Shown one piece after another: positions 6,765 through 12,912 of a stretch of DNA of 13,797 bases. Origin of the DNA: JBCBJZ01 sp038522635 (lineage in GTDB: Bacteria > Pseudomonadota > Alphaproteobacteria > Rhizobiales > Hyphomicrobiaceae). The position numbers and the translations under genes are program-made. The notes under the pieces were generated by a model. That model was given only the letters and a program-made list of their open reading frames with translations. It was not told the origin of the DNA and did not search any database. Position 1 is the stretch's first letter. The number at the start of each line of letters is the position of its first letter. The stretch spans positions 1 through 13,797 of the forward strand of contig JBCBJZ010000105.1 of NCBI GenBank assembly GCA_038522635.1, written 5' to 3'.

Positions 6765-8015
6765 ATGATCGGCCGTCTTGTTCGCATCCTGATCGGGTTT
6801 GTCCTGGCTTCGCTCGCCGCCGGGCTGGCAACCGTCAGTTTCGTCGTACCGCCCACGCAGGTGTTGGGGGAACTTGGCTTGGTGCTCGGCGGGGCATCGG
6901 CCGATCAGCTGATGTTGTTCTTGCGGTTGGTGCTCTCCGTCGCGGTGCAAACGGCGCTGTTCGGCGGCACTTTCGTGCTCATCGGCGTGCTGTTCGCGGA
7001 ATGGCGGCAAATCGGCAGCCTGACGTATTACCTGCTGCTGTCGCTGGGCGTGGCGCTGCTCGGCTTTGCGACGTGGTACGTGATCGAACCACCCGGCGAC
7101 GTCACGATCGTCAACAATTACGCGCTGACTGCGTTTCTCACGAGCGGTTTTCTGGCTGGCCTGGTGTACTGGCTGATCTCCGGCCGGTTCGCGGGCTTTG
7201 ACCTTCATGATGGGCCCTTGTCGTCTGAGCGCCGTCGCAACGGCGCGCCCGAAACCACCGTGTCTGACATGAGCGCAACGGGCGGCGCGGCATTGGCCGG
7301 GGCGACCGCCGGCGGTGTCGGCGGTATGGCCGGCGCCAGAAGCTCCAGCGATCCAGATGTGTTGGCGCCGCGCACCACCACCACGGTCGAGACCACCACG
7401 ACCACTGTGGAGCGCAGCCGGGCCGGCAGCAGCGCACATGCGCGCAGCGAGCGGGTGGCATCGGCGTCGACCGGGGCGGAGGATCGTGCGACCAGCACCT
7501 CGCCGGATAGCGCACAAGCGACAACGTGGCGTGACCGTTTGGGCGGCCGCCTGAAAGCCGAGGAAACGGCGACCGTACCGGTGGGTCGGACAGCTCCAGG
7601 TGCGGGTGCGGACGGTGGGCGAGATCCAGCGCCCCATCCAGCGGCAGCTTCGGACGATGGGACTGATGATTTCCGGGCGGCCCTGCGGGGGGATCGGCGC
7701 AGCGTGGAGCGCACGGTCGAGCGGACCGTGACCACCAGCGCAACCCCGCTGCCCGCCGCGTCATCGTCGACAAGTTCATCGGCACGCTCGATGGCTGAGC
7801 GTTTGCGCACCATGGGCTCGTCGGGCGATGCGTCTGACCTCGGCACGGCGCCGGGCAACGGTAATGGCAACGGCAAGCCGAAGTTGATCGGTTTCGACCG
7901 GCCGGCATCGCAGGGCGAAGAACGCAGCAGCCGGACGGTTGAGGTCCCGAAGCGTCAATCGACCCCGTCGGTGCCACGCCGTAAGCCATCGCGCGATGAC
8001 GACGGTGACGCCTGA
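6765..8015 (+). CDS. Four-helix membrane protein with long disordered cytoplasmic tail
   Basis: This 416-residue protein is start-supported by CGGGAGG six bases before the ATG. Membrane segments lie at about 5-29, 49-78, 83-107 and 119-138, and the last ends GLVYWLISGRFAGFD, closely matching the end of the preceding 140-residue protein. About 270 residues rich in Ser, Thr, Ala, Gly and Arg follow with no evident fold. This tail contains Thr-Val-Glu repeats (TTTTVETTTTTVERS at 204-218, SVERTVERTVTTS at 313-325), a GNGNGNGK run at 364-371 and an acidic end (DDDGDA). It is expected to be cytoplasmic. The tail could be a flexible interaction or phosphorylation region, but nothing in the sequence fixes a function. 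A candidate promoter just upstream suggests it can be expressed separately from rlmN. Confidence 0.85.
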   Translation: MIGRLVRILIGFVLASLAAGLATVSFVVPPTQVLGELGLVLGGASADQLMLFLRLVLSVAVQTALFGGTFVLIGVLFAEWRQIGSLTYYLLLSLGVALLGFATWYVIEPPGDVTIVNNYALTAFLTSGFLAGLVYWLISGRFAGFDLHDGPLSSERRRNGAPETTVSDMSATGGAALAGATAGGVGGMAGARSSSDPDVLAPRTTTTVETTTTTVERSRAGSSAHARSERVASASTGAEDRATSTSPDSAQATTWRDRLGGRLKAEETATVPVGRTAPGAGADGGRDPAPHPAAASDDGTDDFRAALRGDRRSVERTVERTVTTSATPLPAASSSTSSSARSMAERLRTMGSSGDASDLGTAPGNGNGNGKPKLIGFDRPASQGEERSSRTVEVPKRQSTPSVPRRKPSRDDDGDA

Positions 8016-8080
8016 TCGGTTCTTCACTGAGCGTTGCGTGCCGGCGGCTCTTGGTGGGCGCACCACTTGGCCTGTTGGGC

Positions 8081-8115
8081 TTGTGGCATGTTCGGTTAGG
8101 AACTTGTGCCATAAT
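8081..8115 (+). promoter_or_regulatory. Inverted repeat overlapping a -10-like box upstream of the Trp/Met-rich gene
   Basis: TTGTGGCA (8081-8088) and TGCCATAA (8107-8114) form an 8-bp inverted repeat with one G-T mismatch and an 18-base spacer. The right arm overlaps CATAAT (8110-8115), a good -10 hexamer, but no good -35 sits 16-18 bases upstream. That pattern would suit an activator- or repressor-controlled promoter. Further down, GGCCAGCGTTA occurs twice (8158-8168 and 8186-8196) just before the ribosome-binding site. Confidence 0.35.
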
Positions 8116-8207
8116 GGCGCGTCGGGCGGGTTCGCGATGGACCGCGCAGCCCGTGTCGGCCAGCGTTACAGGGGCCGCGGTCAGGGGCCAGCGTTAAGGG
8201 AGTGAAC

Positions 8208-9011
8208 ATGATGCAGCGGGGAACGCGGGGCGCGGCCCAGGTTCGCAGCGCCACGCGTGGGCGTCCATCTTCAGCGACGGCCTTTTCGGGTAGCGGGGCT
8301 GCCGATGAGGTTGCGCTCGAAGCCTTCATGAGCGTTTGGACTTCGGCGCTGCACATGTGGATGGATTTCTGGCTCAGCGGCATGATGGCGGCGACCGGCA
8401 ACGTCGGCGCAGCGTCTTCGCGGCAGCGACAGCAGGGCGCGGGCATCGCGCCTGGGGAGCGCCCAAGGTCGCCGACGAGGTCGCCATCGATGGCTTCATC
8501 GCGCGCGAATGCGTTCGCCAGCGCGCGCCACGCCTCAGCGGGCGCCTCGTCCTGGTACGCGCGGCCCTACCGTCATCCGCTCGACAGTTGGTTTCAGCTC
8601 TGGGGCATCGATCTGCCTGCGATCCCCGCGACCACACCGACAGGCGCCAACCCCATGCACCCGCAACCCTGGATGTCGATGATGATGGCGTGGGCGCCGC
8701 CCGCTGATGGTTCATCACGGCTGAACGAAGCGGCCATTGGGCGTCTGCCTTTGGATTCGGCTGGCGCGCCATGGATGGCGATGTGGATGGCAGCGGCGCT
8801 GCAGCCCCCGCCGACGGTCCGTGCCGCTGCGGTGCCCTCGCGACGCGCTTCATTGCCAGGTGGGGACTTCGCCGACGCGTTCGATCCGTTCAGCTTTGCG
8901 CGCATGTGGGAGGGCGCATCGACGCCGCCAACGCGCGATCGGCGGCCTTCGCGCCGCGCGACGGGCGGGCGCGGACCGGGCAACCAGCGTTCGTGGTATC
9001 GTCCTGGCTGA
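8208..9011 (+). CDS. Hypothetical Trp/Met-rich protein
   Basis: I do not recognise this 267-residue protein. ATG 8208 is chosen because AAGGGAG lies six bases upstream; GTG 8202 and ATG 8211 are in-frame alternatives. It has no signal peptide and no clear membrane span. Several short blocks are rich in Trp and Met: VWTSALHMWMDFWLSGMM (near residues 43-60), HPLDSWFQLWGIDLP, MHPQPWMSMMMAWAP, PWMAMWMAAAL and FDPFSFARMWEG, separated by Ala/Ser/Pro/Arg-rich linkers. The C-terminus is basic. Such amphipathic blocks could bind a hydrophobic surface such as a membrane or storage granule, but this is a guess. Codon use fits a coding frame, and competing frames on either strand look less protein-like. 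It is followed by a convergent DUF938 gene 38 bases away. Confidence 0.6.
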   Translation: MMQRGTRGAAQVRSATRGRPSSATAFSGSGAADEVALEAFMSVWTSALHMWMDFWLSGMMAATGNVGAASSRQRQQGAGIAPGERPRSPTRSPSMASSRANAFASARHASAGASSWYARPYRHPLDSWFQLWGIDLPAIPATTPTGANPMHPQPWMSMMMAWAPPADGSSRLNEAAIGRLPLDSAGAPWMAMWMAAALQPPPTVRAAAVPSRRASLPGGDFADAFDPFSFARMWEGASTPPTRDRRPSRRATGGRGPGNQRSWYRPG

Positions 9012-9012
9012 T

Positions 9013-9035
9013 CGGGCGATCGATCGGGATCACCA
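9013..9035. repeat. 23-bp direct repeat, copy 1
   Basis: The 23 bases from 9013 to 9035 are identical to 9747-9769. The element starts CGGGCGATCGATCGGGAT and contains the palindrome CGATCGATCG. This copy begins two bases after the stop of the Trp/Met-rich gene and lies in the 38-base gap before the end of the convergent DUF938 gene. Confidence 0.9.
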
Positions 9036-9049
9036 AAGTTGCTCAATAG

Positions 9050-9667
9050 TCAGTTTTGCCAGACGACCAGCAGGTTGTTCGCTGGCATGGTCGTGACGTC
9101 AGGCGGGCCGAAGCCGGCATCCGTGGCGCAGGCGCTCACGGCCTTCAAATCGCGAACGCCCCACGATGCGTCCTGCGCGCGCAAGCTCTCATCGAACGCC
9201 ACATTGCTTGGCGCAGGCGGCCGGTCGGCCTCGAAAAAGGGGCCGTAGAGCGCCAGCCTGCCGCTTAGCTTCAGGCGTGCTGCCGCCGTCGCCATCAGCC
9301 CGGCCGTGGCCGCCCAGGGCGCGATGTGGATCATGTTGCAGCAGAGCACGAGATCAACGGTAGGCACCGTTGACGCAGGCGCTACGCCTGCCGCTTCGAT
9401 CACGTTCAGCGTCAGGGCGGGCGCAACGTTCTCCAACTTCAGATGGGCGATCCAGGCATCGATGCTGGCGCGCGCGGCCGCATCGGGATCGCTTGGCTGA
9501 AACTGAACATCGCGATGGGCGCTGGCGAAGTGTGTGATGTGCTCCCCGCTGCCGCTCGCGATCTCGAGGACGCTGCTGCCCGCGATGAGATACGGCCGCA
9601 GCGCTTCGTGGATGGCCTCGCGGTTGCGCGCAGCGGCCGGGGCGAAGCGTCGGGCATCTGTCATCAT
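9050..9667 (-). CDS. DUF938 family SAM-dependent methyltransferase-like protein
   Basis: This 205-residue protein fits the usual length of the DUF938 family, Rossmann-fold proteins related to class I methyltransferases whose substrate is not established. Characteristic parts are the N-terminal ARNREAIHEALRPYL (13-27), the SAM-binding motif I VLEIASGSGEH (33-43), FQPSDPD (56-62), and LVLCCNMIHIAPWAATAGLM (107-125 region). GRLALYGPFFEADRPPAPSN follows, with FDESLRAQDASWGVRDL typical of the family near 158-174. It starts at ATG 9667 (ATG 9664 also possible) with GGAGAG about nine bases upstream. The gene lies 129 bases after the pca-type operon on the same strand and could be read through from it, but the hairpin and repeat in the gap suggest a separate unit. 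The 23-bp repeat flanks it on both sides. Confidence 0.92.
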   Translation of the reverse strand: MMTDARRFAPAAARNREAIHEALRPYLIAGSSVLEIASGSGEHITHFASAHRDVQFQPSDPDAAARASIDAWIAHLKLENVAPALTLNVIEAAGVAPASTVPTVDLVLCCNMIHIAPWAATAGLMATAAARLKLSGRLALYGPFFEADRPPAPSNVAFDESLRAQDASWGVRDLKAVSACATDAGFGPPDVTTMPANNLLVVWQN

Positions 9668-9746
9668 GCGGATGGGCTCTCCGGTGCCGTTCGTCTATGG
9701 CCTCAGGTTGTTTCACCTGATGCGGATGATCTTGAGGCCAGAGCAA

Positions 9747-9769
9747 CGGGCGATCGATCGGGATCACCA
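9747..9769. repeat. 23-bp direct repeat, copy 2
   Basis: Identical to 9013-9035 over all 23 bases, 734 bases away. It lies between the dehydrogenase stop (9797) and the DUF938 start (9667). Its right end forms the left arm of the hairpin at 9759-9781. Both copies are extragenic, which is consistent with a dispersed intergenic repeat. Confidence 0.9.
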
Positions 9770-9786
9770 TAGGTCATCCCGTTTTT
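9759..9786 (+). terminator. Terminator-like hairpin with T-tract, oriented on the plus strand
   Basis: CGGGATCACC (9759-9768) pairs with GGTCATCCCG (9772-9781) with one C-C mismatch and a 3-nt ATA loop, followed by TTTTT (9782-9786). This is the form of a rho-independent terminator for plus-strand transcription, yet the genes on both sides are on the minus strand. On the minus strand the stem would still sit just after the dehydrogenase stop but without a U-tract. Confidence 0.5.
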
Positions 9787-9796
9787 GCCTGATGAT

Positions 9797-10861
9797 CTAT
9801 AGCGCATCAGCGCAGGCTTGGGCGAAGGCTGCCGTGCCGGCACGCCCGCCGACGTCGCGGGTGCGCGCTTCGGGCTGCGCCAACACTGTATCGACGGCCT
9901 GGTGCATGGCATCGCCGGCGCGGGTCAAACCGGCATGCTCACGCTTCGCGCCAAGCCATTGCAGCAGCATCGCGACCGACAAGATCATCGATGTCGGGTT
10001 GGCAACGTCCTGGCCGGCGATGTCGGGTGCCGACCCGTGCTGCGCCTGCGCGCAACAATGCGTGTCGCTTGCCATCATGGAGCCCGCGAGCCCGAGGCCG
10101 CCCGACAGTTCGCTCGCCAGATCCGACAGGATGTCGCCGTAGAAATTGGTCGCGACGAGGACGTCAAAGCGCTCCGGCGTGCGCACCATATGGGCCGTGG
10201 CCGCATCCACCAGCATCTCATCCAGCGTCACGTTTGGATGGCGCTTGGCCACCTCGCGCACGCACGCGAGGAAGAGGCCATCGGTCAGCTTGAAACTGTT
10301 CGCCTTATGGATCGCGGTCACGTGCCCGCGCCGCCGTGCCGCCCACTCGAACGCGCGCTCCGCGATCCTCGTACAGCACGCCCGCGTGATCTTGCGGGTC
10401 GAAAGCGCCATATCGGGGCTCGGCATCACCTCGCCCCAGCCCTGCGTCATGTTGCGGTCGGGGTAAAAGCCCTCCGTCGCCTCGCGCATGATGACAAGGT
10501 CGATGGCGCGCCCCTCGCGCATGTTGGTGGGCAGGAAGGGCCGCGAGCGGGCGGGTCGCACGTTGGCGTAGAGATCAAGTCCGACGCGGAAGCCTGCGGA
10601 AATGTTGCGGCCGCCTTCGCTGACCGGCGGATAGTCCGCGTGGCTTTGCGGCCCAAGGACGATGCCGTCCACCTCGCGGGCGCGCGCCAACACTTCCTCG
10701 CGCAAGGAGGTGCCGTGACGTTCAAGGCTTGCAAAGCCGACGATGTCGTATTCGAGCTCAAGATCGAGCGCGTAACGGGTCGCGGCCGCTTTCAGGACTT
10801 TGACCGCTCCGGCGACGATCTCAGGTCCGATGCCGTCGCCTGGTAGAATGAGGAACTTCAC
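9797..10861 (-). CDS. Isopropylmalate/isocitrate dehydrogenase family oxidoreductase
   Basis: This 354-residue enzyme belongs to the NAD(P)-dependent beta-decarboxylating dehydrogenases, which oxidise and decarboxylate 2-hydroxy acids carrying a 3-carboxyl. It has the N-terminal ILPGDGIGPEI, the substrate-binding loop MREATEGFYPDRNM (125-138), Lys186 in AIHKANSFK, and metal-binding Asp219 (VDAATAHM), Asp243 and Asp247 (NFYGDILSDLASELSGGLGL). The nucleotide-binding motif is HGSAPDIAG (275-283). The loop REATEGFY differs from LeuB (REL-TGG-Y) and standard isocitrate dehydrogenase (RENTEGEY), so substrate cannot be read off. The start is GTG with AGGGGG upstream; the expected MKFLILPGDG begins exactly there. 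It is 43 bases after pcaG on the same strand, the last gene of the pcaHG operon, so a substrate derived from aromatic catabolism is plausible. A plain leuB is less likely. Confidence 0.9.
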   Translation of the reverse strand: MKFLILPGDGIGPEIVAGAVKVLKAAATRYALDLELEYDIVGFASLERHGTSLREEVLARAREVDGIVLGPQSHADYPPVSEGGRNISAGFRVGLDLYANVRPARSRPFLPTNMREGRAIDLVIMREATEGFYPDRNMTQGWGEVMPSPDMALSTRKITRACCTRIAERAFEWAARRRGHVTAIHKANSFKLTDGLFLACVREVAKRHPNVTLDEMLVDAATAHMVRTPERFDVLVATNFYGDILSDLASELSGGLGLAGSMMASDTHCCAQAQHGSAPDIAGQDVANPTSMILSVAMLLQWLGAKREHAGLTRAGDAMHQAVDTVLAQPEARTRDVGGRAGTAAFAQACADAL

Positions 10862-10904
10862 GTCGCCCCCTGGTGGTTGGTTTGTGGCCGCGCATGCGGT
10901 CAGT

Positions 10905-11621
10905 TCACAGATCGAAAAATACGGTTTCGCGCGGCCCGCTCAAATGGATGTCGAACTGATAGCGCGCGACATGTCCATTTGTGGGGCCATCAGCAGATGC
11001 ATCATGGCCCGATCTGTCCGGCGCCGTACGCGCGGGTCGGCGCCTGGCGATCAGCGTATCGCGCCGGGCTGGGTCGACGGCCAGCAGCGTTGGATCGCAC
11101 GCGTTCGCGGTGGCCTCGTCGTCGAAGTAAGCGCGGGTGATCAGATGCGAGAGCAGACCGCGCGCGAAGACGATGACCGTGATGTGCGGGGCGGCAGCGC
11201 CGACGGTGCCAGGGTTAATGGTTGAGTGAGGGTGGACAGTGAGGTGAGGGTTGCTCACGAGCCCGGGCTTGATCGTCAGGAACGTGAAGGTGCCCGCAGG
11301 CGCGCCGGTGCCGCACCGACCAAAGCCCGTGAAGTGCGCGTTGACGTGAGCGCCGTCGGCCGCAGGCGTTGAGGCGTAACGTCCCTGCGCGTCAGCCTGC
11401 CAGATCTCGATCAACGCATCGTCGACCGCGACACCTTCGCCGTCGAACACCGTACCGCTAAGCGCAAGGCGTTCACCCTCGATGCCGTCGCCCCCTTCGG
11501 CGAGGAGGTCCGCGCCGGCAACCTGCGGCTGGCCATAGCCGTACTGCTGCGCGGTGAGCCCGTAAGCGAAGAACGGGCCGATCGTTTGTGAGGGCGTCAG
11601 GTCAGGTGGGGGCTTGCGCAA
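10905..11621 (-). CDS. pcaG: Protocatechuate 3,4-dioxygenase, alpha subunit, with two insertions
   Basis: The alpha subunit pairs with PcaH to form the intradiol ring-cleaving dioxygenase. Signature parts are TPSQTIGPFFAYGLT (9-23), ALIEIWQADAQGRYAS (69-84), FTGFGRCGT, FLTIKPG (114-120), APHITVIVFARGLLSHLITR (144-163), YFDDEATAN and the C-terminal RYQFDIHLSGPRETVFFDL. It is 238 residues against about 200 for the family. The extra length is in two places: roughly 122-143 (between KPG and APHI) and 195-219 (before YQFDI). The start is TTG 11621, preceded by AAGGAG seven bases upstream, and no ATG or GTG fits better. It follows pcaH by 19 bases. As usual for the alpha subunit, the iron-ligand His pair of PcaH is absent. 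Confidence 0.92.
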   Translation of the reverse strand: MRKPPPDLTPSQTIGPFFAYGLTAQQYGYGQPQVAGADLLAEGGDGIEGERLALSGTVFDGEGVAVDDALIEIWQADAQGRYASTPAADGAHVNAHFTGFGRCGTGAPAGTFTFLTIKPGLVSNPHLTVHPHSTINPGTVGAAAPHITVIVFARGLLSHLITRAYFDDEATANACDPTLLAVDPARRDTLIARRRPARTAPDRSGHDASADGPTNGHVARYQFDIHLSGPRETVFFDL

Positions 11622-11640
11622 GGGCGGTCTCCTTCAGGCG

Positions 11641-12429
11641 TTACGCCGTTTCGAACGCGGTCGCGTCGCTGCCGCGCAGCACGATGTCGAAGCGGTAGCC
11701 AAGCGCGTGACCCTCGATGGTCTCATCCAGGGTGAAGCTTGCGACGAGCCTGGGGCGGGCTGCTAGGGGCGTGGCGAGATAGATGGGGTCATGGTCGAGG
11801 AGTGGGTCGCCGGGGAAATAGACCTGTGTGATGAGCCGGCTCGCGATGGTCGGGCCGAACAGGCTCAGGTGGATGTGCGCCGGCCGCCACGCGTTGGTGT
11901 GGTTCCCCCAGGGGTAGGCGCCCGGCTTGATGGTGGTGAAGCGGTAGCGGCCTTGCGCATCGCTCACGCATCGCCCGCCGCCGAAGAAGTGCGGGTCGAG
12001 GGGCGCGTTATGCTGGTCGTCGGTGTGAATGTAGCGCCCGGCTGCGTTGGCCTGCCACAGTTCGATGAGGACGCCCGGTTGCGGACGCGCGCGCTCGTCG
12101 ATCACCGCGCCGGTGAGGATGATGCGTTCGCCAAGTGGGGCGGCGTTGGTCGTGTCGGCGGTGAGCGCGTTGCGGGTCAGGTCAGCGTCGATGGCGCGGA
12201 CGTGGGTGTGGCCGAAGACGGGGCCGCTTGACGGCGTTTCGCTGGCGGGCAGGGGCACCAGGGCCTGCGCGGGCCCGCGGGTGAGCGTGGAGCGGTAGGC
12301 GGGCGCGCGGTAGGGTGGATGGCTGGACCAGTCGCGCCCGCGCGCTTGTTGTGCGTATGCGGCCTCTTGGTTGGCAGCGTCGGCAGCGCGCGATGGGCGG
12401 ATGTTCGGGCCTGCCGGCGCATCGCTCAT
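11641..12429 (-). CDS. pcaH: Protocatechuate 3,4-dioxygenase, beta subunit
   Basis: The beta subunit holds the catalytic Fe(III) that opens protocatechuate between its hydroxyls to give 3-carboxy-cis,cis-muconate. With ATG 12429 the product is 262 residues. The N-terminal arm has RDWSSHPPYRAPAYRSTLTR (32-51) and ETPSSGPVFG. Iron ligands by comparison with Pseudomonas PcaH are Tyr133 (AGRYIHTDD), Tyr172 (KPGAYPWGN), and His185 and His187 (WRPAHIHLSLFGP), with Arg182 nearby. It ends GYRFDIVLRGSDATAFETA, typical of the family. ATG 12429 has AAGGA about ten bases upstream. An in-frame ATG at 12456 adds nine residues and is possible. The open frame runs on to 12774 across the tRNA-Pro complement, but that extension is not real coding sequence. 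It is first in a probable pcaH-pcaG-dehydrogenase operon. Confidence 0.95.
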   Translation of the reverse strand: MSDAPAGPNIRPSRAADAANQEAAYAQQARGRDWSSHPPYRAPAYRSTLTRGPAQALVPLPASETPSSGPVFGHTHVRAIDADLTRNALTADTTNAAPLGERIILTGAVIDERARPQPGVLIELWQANAAGRYIHTDDQHNAPLDPHFFGGGRCVSDAQGRYRFTTIKPGAYPWGNHTNAWRPAHIHLSLFGPTIASRLITQVYFPGDPLLDHDPIYLATPLAARPRLVASFTLDETIEGHALGYRFDIVLRGSDATAFETA

Positions 12430-12492
12430 GGCTTTGGCGTCCTTATCGCTCTTCATCGCTTGCCGGGGTGGGGTTCGTGCGCCGCGCGCGGG

Positions 12493-12534
12493 GGTGGAGA
12501 TGACACTCCACCACTCTACGGGCGTTGCGAACGC
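12493..12534 (-). promoter_or_regulatory. Two dyads upstream of pcaH, candidate operator region
   Basis: GGTGGAG (12493-12499) and CTCCACC (12506-12512) are perfect 7-bp arms around six bases. Ten bases further from the gene, GCGTT/AACGC (12522-12526, 12530-12534) form a second dyad around three bases. Both lie 37-105 bases before the two possible pcaH starts, where a regulator of an aromatic-degradation operon could bind. No regulator gene is next to the operon and I cannot place the promoter. Confidence 0.35.
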
Positions 12535-12619
12535 GCGTACAGCGGGCCCGATGACCTTTGAAGGCACATCTGGAGGTCTTGTCGCGCCGAGAGGCGCGCA
12601 GATGCCTCCATCGTGCCGG

Positions 12620-12648
12620 TTGAACGCGCGAAGCGAGTTCGCTATAGA
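12620..12648 (+). promoter_or_regulatory. Sigma70-type promoter for the tRNA-Pro/tRNA-Gln pair
   Basis: TTGAAC (12620-12625) and TATAGA (12643-12648) are separated by exactly 17 bases. Each hexamer is close to consensus. Transcription would start near 12655, about 50 bases before tRNA-Pro, and run away from pcaH. Confidence 0.65.
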
Positions 12649-12705
12649 GAGCGCCTTGCGGATCGCGCGGGACCAATTCGGTTGCGCGCGTGAGCTGACC
12701 GATGG

Positions 12706-12782
12706 CGGAGTGTAGCGCAGCCTGGTAGCGCACTTGCTTCGGGAGCAAGGGGTCGGAGGTTCGAATCCTCTCACTCCGACCA
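12706..12782 (+). tRNA. tRNA-Pro (anticodon CGG)
   Basis: This 77-base cloverleaf includes an encoded CCA. The acceptor stem CGGAGTG pairs with CACTCCG, and the anticodon arm CTTGC-TTCGGGA-GCAAG puts CGG at 12740-12742. The T arm is GGAGG-TTCGAAT-CCTCT, and the discriminator base A precedes CCA. It reads Pro codon CCG. Confidence 0.97.
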
Positions 12783-12837
12783 GCGGTCACGGGCGCAGGC
12801 CAAGCGTCTTCGTCAGACTCGTGGGCACAGCGCGTGT

Positions 12838-12912
12838 TGGGGTGTAGCCAAGCGGTAAGGCAGCGGTTTTTGGTATCGCCATGCGGAGGTTCGAATCCTC
12901 CCACCCCAGCCA
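12838..12912 (+). tRNA. tRNA-Gln (anticodon TTG)
   Basis: This 75-base cloverleaf includes an encoded CCA. The acceptor stem TGGGGTG pairs with CACCCCA, and the anticodon arm GCGGT-TTTTGGT-ATCGC contains one G-T pair and has TTG at 12870-12872. The T arm is GGAGG-TTCGAAT-CCTCC, with discriminator G. It lies 55 bases after tRNA-Pro and is probably processed from the same transcript. A run of five T (12914-12918) just after the gene could help end transcription. Confidence 0.96.

Noticed and set aside
7373..7412. ACC/ACG-rich repeats resembling a short tandem repeat array or CRISPR-like repeat
   Set aside because: They are irregular in-frame Thr codons within the protein tail, without spacers of constant length.
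6066..7637. 523-codon open frame on the minus strand opposite rlmN end and both membrane-protein genes
   Set aside because: It lies antisense to well-supported genes, is rich in Arg/His/Gln with no recognisable domain, and crosses a plus-strand promoter and intergenic gap. It is a by-product of high GC content.
7138..8112. 324-codon minus-strand open frame opposite the disordered tail
   Set aside because: Very rich in Pro, Arg, Ser and Cys with no ribosome-binding site; a shadow of the Thr/Ser-rich tail.
9818..10846. 342-codon plus-strand open frame opposite the dehydrogenase
   Set aside because: The minus-strand frame contains all dehydrogenase motifs; the plus frame resembles no protein.
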